Under the pieces are notes generated by a model, which saw nothing but the letters and a program-made list of their open reading frames with translations, had not been told where the DNA came from and searched no databases. A stretch of DNA of 64,000 bases, taken from contig NC_053040.3 in assembly GCF_002575655.3 (NCBI RefSeq), forward strand, positions 355,878,267 through 355,942,266. The letters run 5' to 3'. Positions 1 through 10,244 of this stretch are shown here, piece after piece. The position numbers were made by a program, and so were the translations under genes. How positions within the stretch are numbered: the first letter of the stretch is position 1; every line of letters begins with the position of its first letter. The stretch comes from Aegilops tauschii subsp. strangulata (lineage: Eukaryota; Streptophyta; Magnoliopsida; Poales; Poaceae).

Positions 1-1199
1 CATCCGAGCTCACGTGAGCTCGGGATCAGACCAACACTTTTGAAGTTGAAAGCATAACAATGCCACAGGATATGATAACAGGGACCTAGAGTAGCATTTC
101 CTTTGTTCGGCTCAGTAATTTCTTTCTGACTAATTTATGTGCCTAGTTGAAACGTGAGGTATATGAGATATCAGGTGCATGTTCCATCCTGAAAATAGCG
201 AAAGCCTCGGCGTGGAAGAAGCATCAACAATGTGGCATGGGCTGCAAAGAGGCGAAGAAAAAGGCAAAGCAAAAGACGGCCTGTCGCCGGGGCGGTACAT
301 GATCATCATCTCATTCGGGTAGTGGTACGGTTGGTCTTTTACTCGGCTGAGATTTTGCAGAGTCCTGCACACCCTACTAACAGTAATCGATGGGCACTCC
401 ACTCCAGTACCCTTTCGGCCTTTTCCAACAAAAGAAAAAGGGGAAAAAATGCAATGACAGTCCGAAAACCTTAAGCCTAGCGCGGCACGGCAGCCTCCAG
501 CAGGGAAAACAGCAGCGCGCCACCGCAGCGTATCCTCGCGACAGAGCAGAGCAGGGCAGTTGGCGTTGATCCGGTGATGGAGATGGATGGAGACCGGTCA
601 AGGCCGTACCGCGGCCATGAAGCCGGGCGTCAATGCCTGCCTGTGCCATGCCACCAAGCCAAAGCCAAAGCCTGCGCGCAACTCCATGGCGCTCTGCACC
701 GCCTCGCCAGCCGCAGCAGTCCTCGCCTCGCTTCCAAAAGGAAACAAACAAAACTGGTTAAATGGGAGAGGCGAAAATAACATGACGGCCCTCGCCTGGC
801 CTGTCGTCCCCCCCTCCGTTTCCCGTCGGGGGCGTAGATAGAAGAGATCGTCGTCGTGTGTGGGCCTTTCCCCCACCGCAAGAAAACAAGGGGCGCAGCA
901 GCACCCCTGCCCCTGCCATATCGAGCCCGGAAAAAGAAGGAAGGAGCGAGTGCAAACAAATTTCCCCAAGCAAAACGGCAAGAGGAGATTCCCACCCCAA
1001 CCCCCTCCCCCACTTTGCTCCGCTCCACTACCCTCGCCTCCGCACGCCATCCTTTCGCCTCGATATCATTTCCCCATCAACCCCCCAGGTCGTGGCGGGA
1101 CGACACGGCCGCTTATAAGGCCGGCCCGGGGCCGATCGATCGTTCCTGTGGTGATTGGTAGTTGCACTAGCTGACCGAGCGAACAAGGACGCGCCGCCG
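1..1199 (+). promoter_or_regulatory. 5' flank and putative promoter of the DUF630/DUF632 gene
   Basis: This stretch holds no gene that I can support. The last 700 bases are C- and G-rich, as is usual upstream of grass genes. A TATA-like box (cttataagg) lies at about 1112-1120, some 80 bases before the chosen start codon, which leaves room for a short 5' leader. The reading frames on both strands here are low-complexity and lack family resemblance. The promoter role is inferred from position and the TATA-like box only. Confidence 0.45.
4..23. promoter_or_regulatory. Perfect 20-bp palindrome centred on a G-box
   Basis: Positions 4-23 read the same on both strands and are centred on CACGTG, flanked by GAGCT/AGCTC arms. 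CACGTG is the core site of plant bZIP and bHLH factors. The palindrome is about 1.2 kb upstream of the DUF632 start codon. That it is a working regulatory site is inference. Confidence 0.35.
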
Positions 1200-4100
1200 A
1201 TGGGCTGCAAGGGGTCCAAGCTGGACGAGCAGGAGGCGGTGGCGCTGTGCCGCGGGCGGGCCGACCTGCTCGCGGTCGCCGTCCGCCACCGCGACGCGCT
1301 CGGGGCCGCGCACGCCGCGCTCGCCGGCTCGCTCCTCTCCGTCTCCTCCTCGCTCCACCTCCTCCTCGTCTCCGCCTCCGCCCGCCAGCGCCCGGGGATC
1401 GCGCTCCCCGCCGCTGCCAATGCCAAGGCCGTCGACTCCCCTCCAGCGGCGCCGCAGCCCTCCTCGCCCCCGCACTCCTCCTCGCACATCGACTTCGCGC
1501 CCTCCTCGGGATCCGACTCCGGCTCCGTCGCCTCCTCGTCTCCCCGCCGCGTCGACGACCAACTCCACCACCCGCACCCGCACCCGCACGCGCTTCAGTT
1601 CCCGCATTACGGCTACGGGTACGGGTACGGCTACGAGCCCGAGCCGCCGTTCGGGTACCCGCCGGGGTCGCTGCAGCTCTACTACGCGCGGAGCCGCCCG
1701 CCTCCGGCCTCGGTCGCCGTCGAGCAGCGCCCGCCCGCGTCGGAGCGCGTCTACTTCGGCTCCTCGGAGCCAGCGGGTGGGAACGCGCGGTACTACTCGT
1801 ACGGAGGAGTGGCCACGCCGGCAGGTAGGGCGGCTGCACCCCCGCCGTTGCCGCCGAGGGCGAGCTCGTGGGACTTCTTCAATGTGTTCGACGACTACCA
1901 AGTGCACGACAACTACTGTTACGATGCTGCCGGCGCCGGGACCATGGCGACGACACCGTACACGCCGAGCCGGTGCTCGCGGGACGTGCGGGAGGAGGAG
2001 GGCATCCCGGAGCTCGAGGAGGACGACGCGGTCGTCAAGGAGGTGTCCAGCGAGCACTATATGCCCGGGAGTGGTGGTGCTCGCAGCCGACGCAGCTCCG
2101 TCGGCGGCATGAGCAGCAGCGAAGAGGATAATTGTGTTGTCGATAAGGGAGTTCTCTCCGGAGGTGGCGTGGCGCGGCAACAGGCGCCAGCGCAGCCTAA
2201 TGTCGCAGCCTCCGTGCGGACCCACCGGAAGTCATCGGAGAGTGCAGACTTCGCCGGGGAGATCAAGGCACAGTTTGTTCGAGCGGCGGATGCAGTCTGG
2301 GAGGTCGCACCGATCCTGGAGGTCGACAGGCGGAGTTACCAATACCACCCCCGCAGCTCAGTGTACCATGGTGAGTTCATGCATGTACTCTGATTAGTTT
2401 AGTGTCATTGATGTTATGGCGAACCATTTGTTGTTTCTGGAACTGGCATATTTTCTGATATACTTTGCTGTATAAATATATACTCTGATGTACTCCTACT
2501 TTGGTGTCGTCGATTCTTGGTGTCACTGATCGATTTATTGGTATTTCGAAATAGTTTCGTCTCGGATGGTGTCAACGGGTGCATTACCAAATTCAGGGCA
2601 TGGAGGTGAAGAGTTGGATGTTGGAGGTTGGAAGAAGGTGGCTGAAGGGGAGAGGAGCTTATCCGTCACCCTGCAGAAACTCTATATCTGGGAGAAGAAA
2701 TTATATAATGAGGTTAAGGTATGTATTCACCTTCCATTTTGTTGAAGTAATACCTGAATTTACTCTGTGCTGGAATTATATGTTAGTAACTAGGTATGTT
2801 GGAGTACTTTATCTAGTTAACTGATATGTAGGATGCAATTGTTTTTGTTCGACTCCTACTAAATACTACTGGTGACAAATATTTACTGAAAGCAGAGTGT
2901 CATCCTTTCATAGTGCCATGTTTGCGCAATGACAACATCCTTAAGCTGGCGCCCATAGGCAGCTATGCAGAAAGATGAAATGTTGATCCTAGCATGGCAA
3001 GGCTGAGATCAATGGAATGCCAGGTGTTCTGCTTCATTAGGAAAAGGTCTTAGTAATATCGTGTAAAAGCTCCTTTCTGGAGACCAAATACCCAGATTAG
3101 GAATATTTAAATTTACGTGCCATATTAAAAAGATTTAACCACTTCTGTAATGGTGTTAGATGTACTTTTGAGTTTGTGGGTTTCTCTTTTGATGTTTAGT
3201 TTCATTTGAAAGGATGCTACACTAACCCATGCAAAAAAAAGGCTGCTACACTACCTTTTTAGTAGGTTTCTCATGCATAACAATATTAAATTTCATTTAA
3301 ACTATGTTTTTGGCTCCTTAGTAAACAGATGATCATTTTAGGATGAAAATCTCTTATGCAGCACTAGTTTCAATAATGTGGGACGTGTTTTTTCTTTTAA
3401 ACTGAGATTATTTTTCTCATATGCACCCCTGTTAACTACTGTGCTACATCTGATTATTTTTGTTCTGTTTTCCTCTTGCAGTCTGAAGAGAAAATGCGCC
3501 TCCTGCTAGCCAAGAACTCCAAGCGGCTGAAGTTCTTGGATCAAAAGGGTGCTGAAGCTCAGAAGATCGATGCAACTCAAAATTTGGTCAGGAAGCTGGC
3601 GGCAAAAATAAGAATGGCTGTGCGAGTTATTGCTAAGGTTTCAAAAAAGATAAACAAAGTTAGGGATGAGGAATTGTGGCCACAAATTATGGCCTTAATC
3701 CAAGGGTACGCTCTAATTTTTTGCCTTGACATCTTAAGTACATATTTCAATTAGTTCCCTGTCGGTACACTACTTCCGCCTTTACACTTGTTGTCTGCTT
3801 GTCTAGTTTGTACAATCTTCTATTAGCTTGCAAAACGCTCTTATATTGTGGGATGGAGGGAGTAACATTCTCAGTCCAGTAGGTTATTAAGTTTCAGTGC
3901 AGCTGCCTGGAAATTTTTACATATTGTGCAGAGGCTAACTCTACAGTCCTGCATTTACAGTTCAAATGTATGTTTTTTTTTTGTAAAAAAAAACTCATGT
4001 TTTGGAGTAATGAATATCCCTACATGCATTTACCATAGGTGAACTTTCCTGAACATTCTCGGTTTGTTTCTTTGCAATCTTGCATTTCTTATCCCACAGA

Positions 4101-4873
4101 ACCTAGCTCGCATCAAAAGACTGACAACCTCTCTTTGTAGGTTTGTGAAGATGTGGCAAGAAAAGCTGGACTGCTACCAGACTCAGTGTGAAGCAATATC
4201 AGAGGCGAAAAACCTGGATTCAGCTATCTCCGGCGGAATCAGTCGGGATTTAGCAATGGAGCTTGAAGTGGACTTGGTTAAATGGATTGTAAATTTCTGC
4301 TCTTGGGTAAATGCGCAAAGGAGCTTCGTGAAGGCACTGAACGGATGGCTGGCACTGTGCCTTAACTATCAGCAGGAGGAGACGCCTGACGGAGCTCCTC
4401 CTTATTCTCCTGGAAGGGTGGGTGCACCTCTTGTGTTTGTCATCTGCAACACCTGGTCTCAAGCCATGGATCGGATTTCCGAGAAGGAAGTGGTTACCGC
4501 CATGCAAGCCCTCGTGTCCAGCGTGCGCAACCAGTGCGAGCACAGAGCCGCCGTTGAGCCAAGCGAGCTGATCTTCGTGACCCGGGAAAGAGAGAAGTGG
4601 AACAGGATTCTGGAGAGGAAGTCCGTGGAGATTAACAGGGAGGCAGACACACTGAACAGGAAGCTGGCCCTGGTGCCAGGCCGGCAGAGCCTGCTTCCAA
4701 CGGCGCAAACGTACCAGGCGCATTTTCTTGAAGCAGACAGTCTGCACGTAAGCTTGAGCCGGGTGCTTCAGTCCTTGGAGAGCTTCGCGTCCAGCTCCCT
4801 GCAAGCTTTCCGGGAGACTCTGAGACATGCTGAAGAAGAAACGCTGTCCAGAGAGAGTGCTAAAGCTTCATAG
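1200..4873 (+). CDS. DUF630/DUF632 protein (NRG2/APSR1-type), four exons
   Basis: Exons are 1200-2370, 2555-2718, 3482-3705 and 4141-4873, all with GT-AG introns. The phases close to one 763-aa frame. The start gives MGCKGSK, a possible N-myristoylation and palmitoylation signal, followed by the DUF630 pattern (EAVALCRGRADLL..AVRHRDALGAAHAAL) over roughly residues 1-60. A long Pro/Ser/Tyr-rich linker fills most of exon 1. DUF632 begins near residue 370 (FVRAADAVWEVAPILE) and runs through LYIWEKKLYNEVK, KIDATQNLVRKL and VRDEELWPQI to about residue 690, largely helical, with a short charged C-terminus. Family members include Arabidopsis NRG2 (nitrate regulation) and rice APSR1 (phosphate-starvation root response); some are described as bZIP-like. 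The gene looks intact. Its exact role here is unknown, so no symbol is given. Confidence 0.93.
3773..3862. mobile_element. Degenerate Stowaway-like MITE in intron 3
   Basis: The right end reads GGATGGAGGGAG followed by TA. The left end is a decayed TA-CTTCCGCC. Length, TA flanks and the GGAGGGAG terminus fit Stowaway (Tc1/mariner) MITEs. It lies wholly inside intron 3 of the DUF632 gene (3706-4140) and does not touch a splice site. The left boundary is approximate. Confidence 0.5.
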
Positions 4874-4915
4874 CCTGATTGCATCTCACACTAGAGCCAA
4901 CAAACAAATCTTGTA

Positions 4916-4995
4916 CTCCCTCCGTATCAAAATATACGACATTTTTTAGGCTAAACTAGCCTACAAAAACGTCTTATATTTTGGTACAGAGGTAG
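4916..4995. mobile_element. Stowaway MITE, 80 bp, just 3' of the DUF632 gene
   Basis: The element starts CTCCCTCCGTATC and ends with its imperfect inverted copy (GGTACAGAGGTAG), flanked by TA on both sides. It sits 42 bases after the stop codon, so it is probably transcribed in the 3' UTR and may form a hairpin. Family assignment follows the Stowaway consensus terminus and the TA target. Confidence 0.8.
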
Positions 4996-5496
4996 TAGAG
5001 CATAATCATCATCTCCTCATCAGGTGGCATCGGTGCTGGGCGAAAGCTTCTGACGGATTTTAGTTTTGGTGGAGAAATTCTGACTTCTGAGTTTTAGTAG
5101 CCGACCGAGATTTGCGCGCGTTGTTTGGCAACCCTTGGTCCATCAGAATAGAACAGCTGTTGAAGTAGTAGCAGGTAAATATGGGCAGGTGCTTGTTTTT
5201 TGTGTCATGGGCATGTACTGTGCAATATTCAGCGCATTGAATCCCTTGGGTTTTTTTTGGCTGCTGCCATTGCTTTTTGGCCTCTATATTATAACTGAAT
5301 GCTTGAATGTGCAATAGTGGTATGATCTGCTCATTGGTCGTATTGTTCTGTACATGTCGAGTCTGAGCGTGAATTATGTTGAAATTGTTAATTGTGTCCA
5401 ATCTATGTGTGCTTAAATTGCAGTTGGACCTGGGATTAGTAAATAAGGTTAGGAGAAGTTCTTTTTTGGGACAATGGGTTCAGATCTTTTATTCGA

Positions 5497-5596
5497 ACAA
5501 ACTCTCATAAATGGCGGCACCAGATCAAATATTCAAAACAGAGCTAACAAACTCTCATAAATGGCGGCACCAGATCAAATATTCAAAACAGAGCTT
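5497..5596. repeat. Two tandem copies of a 50-bp unit
   Basis: The unit acaaactctcataaatggcg..., 50 bases long, occurs twice head to tail with almost no change. The copy of this region at about 6990-7030 has a single shortened unit, so the tandem doubling happened after the larger duplication or was lost there. Confidence 0.85.
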
Positions 5597-6114
5597 AGGC
5601 TCACATGCTCCCGGATGAGCACTAAATTTGGAAAATAGTAAAACAAAATGTCAGCAAAAACATGTCCATTTGTTTCTACATGTGTGTTATGTTTTGTGAA
5701 GAAATGGCATATCTTGTGATGTTAAAAAAACTTGTCGAGCATAGTTTTTGTTCCTTTTTCCACAACATATGTTGTTTCTTTCCTGCAGAAAAAAAAATGT
5801 TGTTTCTTCAGATAGAAAAAAAAACTCACATTTAGAAGACACAAACAAGTTTGTTGTAGAAACAGGTATATTATTAGAAGAACATTATTTTTACTGTTCA
5901 CATAGGAGCATGTGCATTCGGTCTTGGGAGCAAAAACATTGCACCCATATAAAATATTCGAAACTGTTGCACCGAATCCAACCATCATCCTTGAAGCCAT
6001 TGCTTTCCCAAGATTTACGTTGGCCGTATTGTTCTGTACATGTCGAGTCTGAGCGTGAATTATGTTGAAATTGTTAATTCTGTCCAATCTATGTGTGCTT
6101 AAATTACACTAGCT

Positions 6115-6700
6115 ATCACCCTCATTTTCGTGAAATCATGAACAATTTTCCCAAATCAAGAAACATTTTTACAGATTTTCGAACATTTTTTGAATTCATG
6201 ATCATTATATACTATTTGTAAATATTTTCAAAAATTGTGAATTTTTTGAAAACATTTTTATTGAATAGGCGAACATTTCTAGAGTCGACAATCATTTTTT
6301 TTCAGAAATTGGTGCAACAATTTTTGAAATTCACGAATATTTTTTTAAAATAACGAACATCTTTTGAAATGCATGGTAATTTTTTGAATCAACGAACATT
6401 TTATGAATCATTAAACTATTTTGTAAGTCATGAACAGTTTTAATACACAAAGTTTTTAAAAATCATGAATATTTTTTGATTTTCCGAACATTTATTTTCA
6501 AACTACGAACATTTTTTGAATATGTGAACATTTTTGAAAATCACGAAAATTTTCTAAATCCACAAATATTTAGGATTAAAAAAATATTTCAAAATTCTCA
6601 TTTTTTAAATTTTCAGAACATTTTTTAAGTCCCGAATTATTTAAATTAGAAAAAAATGAAGATGTAAAATGAAAATAAAAAACAAAATTTATAAAATAGG
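6115..6700. repeat. AT-rich region with repeated GAACATTTTTTGAA-like motifs
   Basis: Variants of gaacattttttgaa and catgaacattttt recur every 20-30 bases through this stretch, mixed with caatcattttt variants. There is no coding potential. Such degenerate arrays are common in Triticeae intergenic DNA and inside some DNA transposons. I cannot assign a family. Confidence 0.6.
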
Positions 6701-7203
6701 TCGCCCAGACATGAGCAGGCTCAAACAGGCGCGATGTGTCTTCTCCCAGCGCGCAATATAGAAGGTTCCTAGTGCATGGGCTGGCCTAGGTGGGAATTCC
6801 CCTGTGTGAAACGTTTTTATCACTTATAGGTGGCATCGGTGGTAATATTTTGCAACTTTGTAGATAATTTCGATGACGTACCGTCAGAAGCAATAGTCTC
6901 TTTATTATTAAGTATAGAGTTGGACCTGGGATTAGTAAATAAGGTTAGGAGAAGTTCTATTTTTGGACAATGGGTTAGATCTTGTAGTCGAGCAAACTCT
7001 CATAAATGGGGGCACCAGATCAGCAGAGCTTAGGCTCACATGCCCCCGGATGAGCACTAAATTTGAAAAATAGTCAAAAAAATGTCAGCAAAAGCATGTC
7101 TTTGCATATGTTGTGATGTAAAAAAAATCTTGTAGAGCATAGTTTTTGTTTCTTTTTCCACAACATATGTTGTTTCTTCGGAGAGAAAAAAAACTCACAT
7201 TTA

Positions 7204-7331
7204 GGCCCTGTTCGGTACCACTCCGCTCCACGACTTCGGGAGCGGAGTTGGCGGAGCTATAGTGTAAAACGGAGGAGTTGCAGTTTCTCCGCTCCTCAGA
7301 TTTTGGGAGCGGATGATTACCGAACAGGGCC
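7204..7331. mobile_element. Harbinger/Tourist-type MITE, 128 bp
   Basis: The element has perfect 14-bp terminal inverted repeats (GGCCCTGTTCGGTA and its complement) and is flanked by TTA on both sides (7201-7203 and 7332-7334), the target duplication of PIF/Harbinger elements. The similarity of the two ends continues into the TCCGCTCC sub-terminal blocks. The duplicated segment at 5840-5850 shows the matching empty site with a single TTA. Confidence 0.92.
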
Positions 7332-7562
7332 TTAGAAGACAAACAAGTTTGTTGTAGAAACATGTGTATATATTTTTCCGAATAGAAGGATATCCCTCGG
7401 GCTCTGCATCAGGACGATGCATGCTGCCATATATTTTTACCGTTCACATAGGAGGATGTGCACTCGGTCTTCGGCAGCAAAAACATTGCCCCCCATATCA
7501 AATATTCAAAACTGTTGCACCGAATCCAACCATCATCCTTGAAGCCGTTGCTTTCCTAGGAT

Positions 7563-7990
7563 TTATGGATTTGATACTCATACGTTGTGTTACCTTGGTC
7601 GCACAACGACATTGATATGGATGGCGATGCTCAAGTGGTGAACTTTATAGTCAATGGTCACCAATACCCAGTGGACTACTATCTTTGCTGATGGCATATA
7701 TCCCTTGTGGTTCGCAATTGTGAAGAAATTTCTAACCCACAAGATGGGAATAGAGTTCATTTCAACAAGGTTCAATCAGCCAGGAAGGATGTTGAGAGAG
7801 CATTTGAGATACTGCAAGTTGCTTTGCGGTTGTTCAAGAGGAAGACTTTGAGTATGATCATGTGGGGACAATTGTGATGCCAAAGCGACATCAAGACCAA
7901 ACCCACACATCTATTGAAGTGCATCCACAAATAAAAGACTAAGCGGAACAACTTTGGGATGACCTAGTTGAGCATATGTGGAAGCTCTGT
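7563..7990 (+). pseudogene. PIF/Harbinger transposase relic (DDE_Tnp_4 type)
   Basis: Translated pieces in shifting frames match the C-terminal part of plant Harbinger transposases. They are VNFIVNGHQYP near 7640-7672, ADGIYPLWFAIVKKF near 7690-7733, and SARKDVERAFEILQ followed by ALRLFKRKTLSMIMW near 7777-7866. The order and spacing follow the family pattern in which the GYYLADGIYP and KDVERAFGVLQ blocks precede the C-terminal helix. Frameshifts separate the blocks and the N-terminal half is missing, so it cannot make a transposase. Confidence 0.75.
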
Positions 7991-8262
7991 GGGTAATAGT
8001 TTTTCATGTGTTTTCGTGTTTTACCTACATCATTCGGTTCATTTTGGATTCTATGTTATACTGGAATTATGGACTTGAAATGTTATTGAATTGTATGCAG
8101 TGAAAACATAAAAGTTGTAATAATCGTGATGCAATAGGAGTTCAAATAAGATGTATATGCACTGAAGGAGGAGAAATAGGAGAAAAAAGATGGGGGGTGG
8201 GTTTTAGACAATCTATTTTAGGAGCTGCACAAAAAGTGTCTGGATTTTTATTTAGAGGATTT
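7991..8262. other. Intergenic, no feature recognised
   Basis: AT-rich sequence between the Harbinger relic and the next TIR element. I see no gene, clear repeat or RNA. Confidence 0.6.
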
Positions 8263-9394
8263 AGAGTATCTACAACCGCGACGGGAAAATCCGACCCCTC
8301 AAACGCCCGCAGACACTGACCGGTCAAGCCTCAAATTTGCCTTCTCACAACCGGACACCTCAATTATCATACCTGAAATCCATACAAATCCATGCAACTA
8401 CGTCGATGCTTACACACATCGTCCGGCTACTACATCACTAAACATGACATCGGACTACCAAAATTTAGCATGTTTGGCTATGGTGGAGAAGATCATCCAC
8501 GGCTGCACTTGCCCTTCTCGGCTCCCTTGCCGTCCTTGTCGCGGAAGTACCGGTCGAAGACGCAGTAGAGATCAAGCCGGATCTACTCGTCGCCGGAGCT
8601 GTCCTCCCCGTCACTGTCCTCCTCCTCCTCCTTCAGTGGCAGCCCGGCCATGACATAGACCGACCGATTCTGCTCTCGGGCGAGCGTGCGCGTGTTCCTT
8701 CGCTGCTGCTTCTTCAAACTACGGGTGCAGATGGCTTCCTTCTCTGTTGTCGCTCGCGCCGCCGCATCAGCTGCCTTCGCCGTCGCCATGTTGGTAGCGA
8801 TACGGGCCTCGCCGACCCTTATCCTCTCCTTTCCACGGCAGGCGCACCAGTCCTGGTGGGATTCATAGTCCGCCCGACCCGTGATGGGGAAGGAGAGATT
8901 TGCCGACTGCCGGGACCGCGATGATCCAGCCCCAGAGGATCCGAGCGCCCCTTGAGCCCATGCTATGGAGTCGCACCAGACAGATCCTGTCGTCGGCAGG
9001 GCGCTGTCCTTCCAGGAGCGGCAGAGTGCAATGCGGACGTGCCTGGACTGGCCGGAGCCGGATCCGCTGCCCGCCATGCCGGAGACGGCCGGAGATCGCC
9101 GAAGGTGAGCTTGGGTGGCGGAGGGGAGCGGAGTGGAGTGAAGTGGTTAGGGTTTGGTTTGGCTAGTGGATGGGGTGTAGTATATGTGGGGTTGGGTTGG
9201 CCAGCGCGGGCCGGGTACGACATGACGGACGCGTCCGGACGCTCCCATATCCGCCTGATATTTGGGCTGAATATGAGAACGTTTGAGACTCGTTTAAGGC
9301 GTCCGTCTGGGTCGTAATTTTATGACCTGTCAGTGACCGGGCGGCCCGCCCGGACTTATGAGGTGGGTTTGGAGGGCCCGGTGTAGATGCTTTT
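8263..9394. mobile_element. Non-autonomous DNA element with TIRs of the 'gcatctacaaccg' kind
   Basis: The left end reads tagagtatctacaaccgcg and the right end gcccggtgtagatgctttta, whose complement gives taaaagcatctacaccggg. These are imperfect inverted termini of about 18 bases, followed by GC-rich sub-terminal sequence rich in CCGGACG/CGTCCGG motifs. The interior holds one broken ORF on the minus strand. I cannot assign a superfamily (Mutator-like or hAT-like are both possible) and no target duplication is certain. Confidence 0.5.
8493..9077 (-). pseudogene. Unknown basic protein carried by the TIR element, internal stop
   Basis: The frame opens MAGSGSGSGQ and runs 164 codons to a TAG at 8585-8583. 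It then continues in the same frame for 29 codons (IRLDLYCVFDRYFRDKDG...) to TGA at 8495-8493. The middle is rich in Ala, Lys and Arg (AADAAARATTEKEAICTR, then KKQQRRNTRTLAREQNR), predicted helical and basic. An acidic tail (EEEEDSDGEDSSGDE) precedes the stop. Similar ORFs ending in FDRYF are, from memory, repeated in wheat-tribe genomes, but their function is not known to me. It could be a captured host fragment or an accessory transposon protein. Confidence 0.45.
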
Positions 9395-9462
9395 AGGCAG
9401 ATGCTCTAATAGAATGTGAGGGTTGCAAGTCGATCATGATTTCCTTATTCCGCAAAGGCGAC

Positions 9463-9941
9463 TGTCGGTGTCAAAACCGGTGGATCTCGGGTAGGGGGTC
9501 CCGAACCGTGCGTCTGGGATCGATGGTAACAGGAGACGGGGGACACGATGTTTACCCAGGTTCGGGCCCTCTATATGGAGGTAATACCCTACTTCCTGCT
9601 TGATTGATCTTGATGAATATGAGTGTTACAAGAGTTGATCTACCACGAGATCGTAATGGCTAAACCCTAGAAGTCTAGCCTATGAGTATATGGTAATGAA
9701 TCTGTCCTATCCGGACTATGCTCTCCGGTTTATATAGACACCGGAGAGATCTAGGGTTACATGAGGTCGGCTACATAAGAGGGAATCTTCATAGTCGGTA
9801 GCTTAGCTTGCCTCCCATGCCAAGGAGAGCCCAATCTGGACACGGATATAGTCTTCGGTCTTCGTGTCTTCACAGCCCATCAGTCCGGCCCATGGATAAC
9901 AGTCCGGACGCCCGAGGACCCCTTAGTCCAGGACTCCCTCA
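9463..9941 (-). repeat. 3' LTR of the Gypsy element
   Basis: Read on the minus strand it begins TGAGGGAGTCCTGG and ends CCGGTTTTGACACCGACA, so it has the TG...CA ends. The sequence just outside it on the element side (gtagcccccgaacc at 9942-9955, minus GGTTCGGGGGCTAC) is a polypurine tract, which identifies this copy as the 3' LTR. A TATA-like run (GTTTATATAGACACC on the plus strand, about 9729-9743) is shared by both copies. Confidence 0.93.
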
Positions 9942-10244
9942 GTAGCCCCCGAACCAGGCTTCAATGATGATATGTTCGGCGCTCGGATTGTCTTCGGCAT
10001 TGCAAGGCGGGTTCCCTTCTTTAAGTAATGTATCCGGTCGTTGACTCAATATCGTTCTCCTCGGCTTCTGCGCGCTAATAACTTCGTCTTCCACGTGTCG
10101 AGCGAATGCGGAAAGTCAGGGCATTTTTGCAAACAACACCTCGTCCACACAAGGCAGAACACCTATTTAATGAAATTGGATCTTAGATCCAGGCGATATC
10201 GTGCCGAAAAATCCCTAGAAACTGCCAGGAGAAGCCATTCCAAC

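Larger units (their letters stand above)
5340..7560. repeat. Imperfect segmental duplication (5425-6020 and 6922-7560)
   Basis: A segment beginning gttggacctgggattag at 5425 recurs at 6922. Both copies continue colinearly through the 'ctcataaatgg' block, the 'gtttttgtt' block and the 'ccatcatccttgaagcc' block, ending near 6005 and 7545. A further 80-bp piece at 5340-5420 recurs at 6028-6105. The second copy carries a MITE (7204-7331) that the first lacks. I see no intact gene. The short frames are AT-rich and disagree between copies. The origin is unknown; the Harbinger relic follows directly, so it could be part of that element. Confidence 0.7.

Noticed and set aside
598..1050. Long minus-strand frames upstream of the DUF632 gene
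   Set aside because: They are low-complexity, GC-rich, lack family patterns and overlap the promoter region.
1066..2225. Large minus-strand and second-frame ORFs over DUF632 exon 1
   Set aside because: They are shadows of a GC-rich exon; the plus-frame 1 product matches DUF630 and splices in phase with DUF632.
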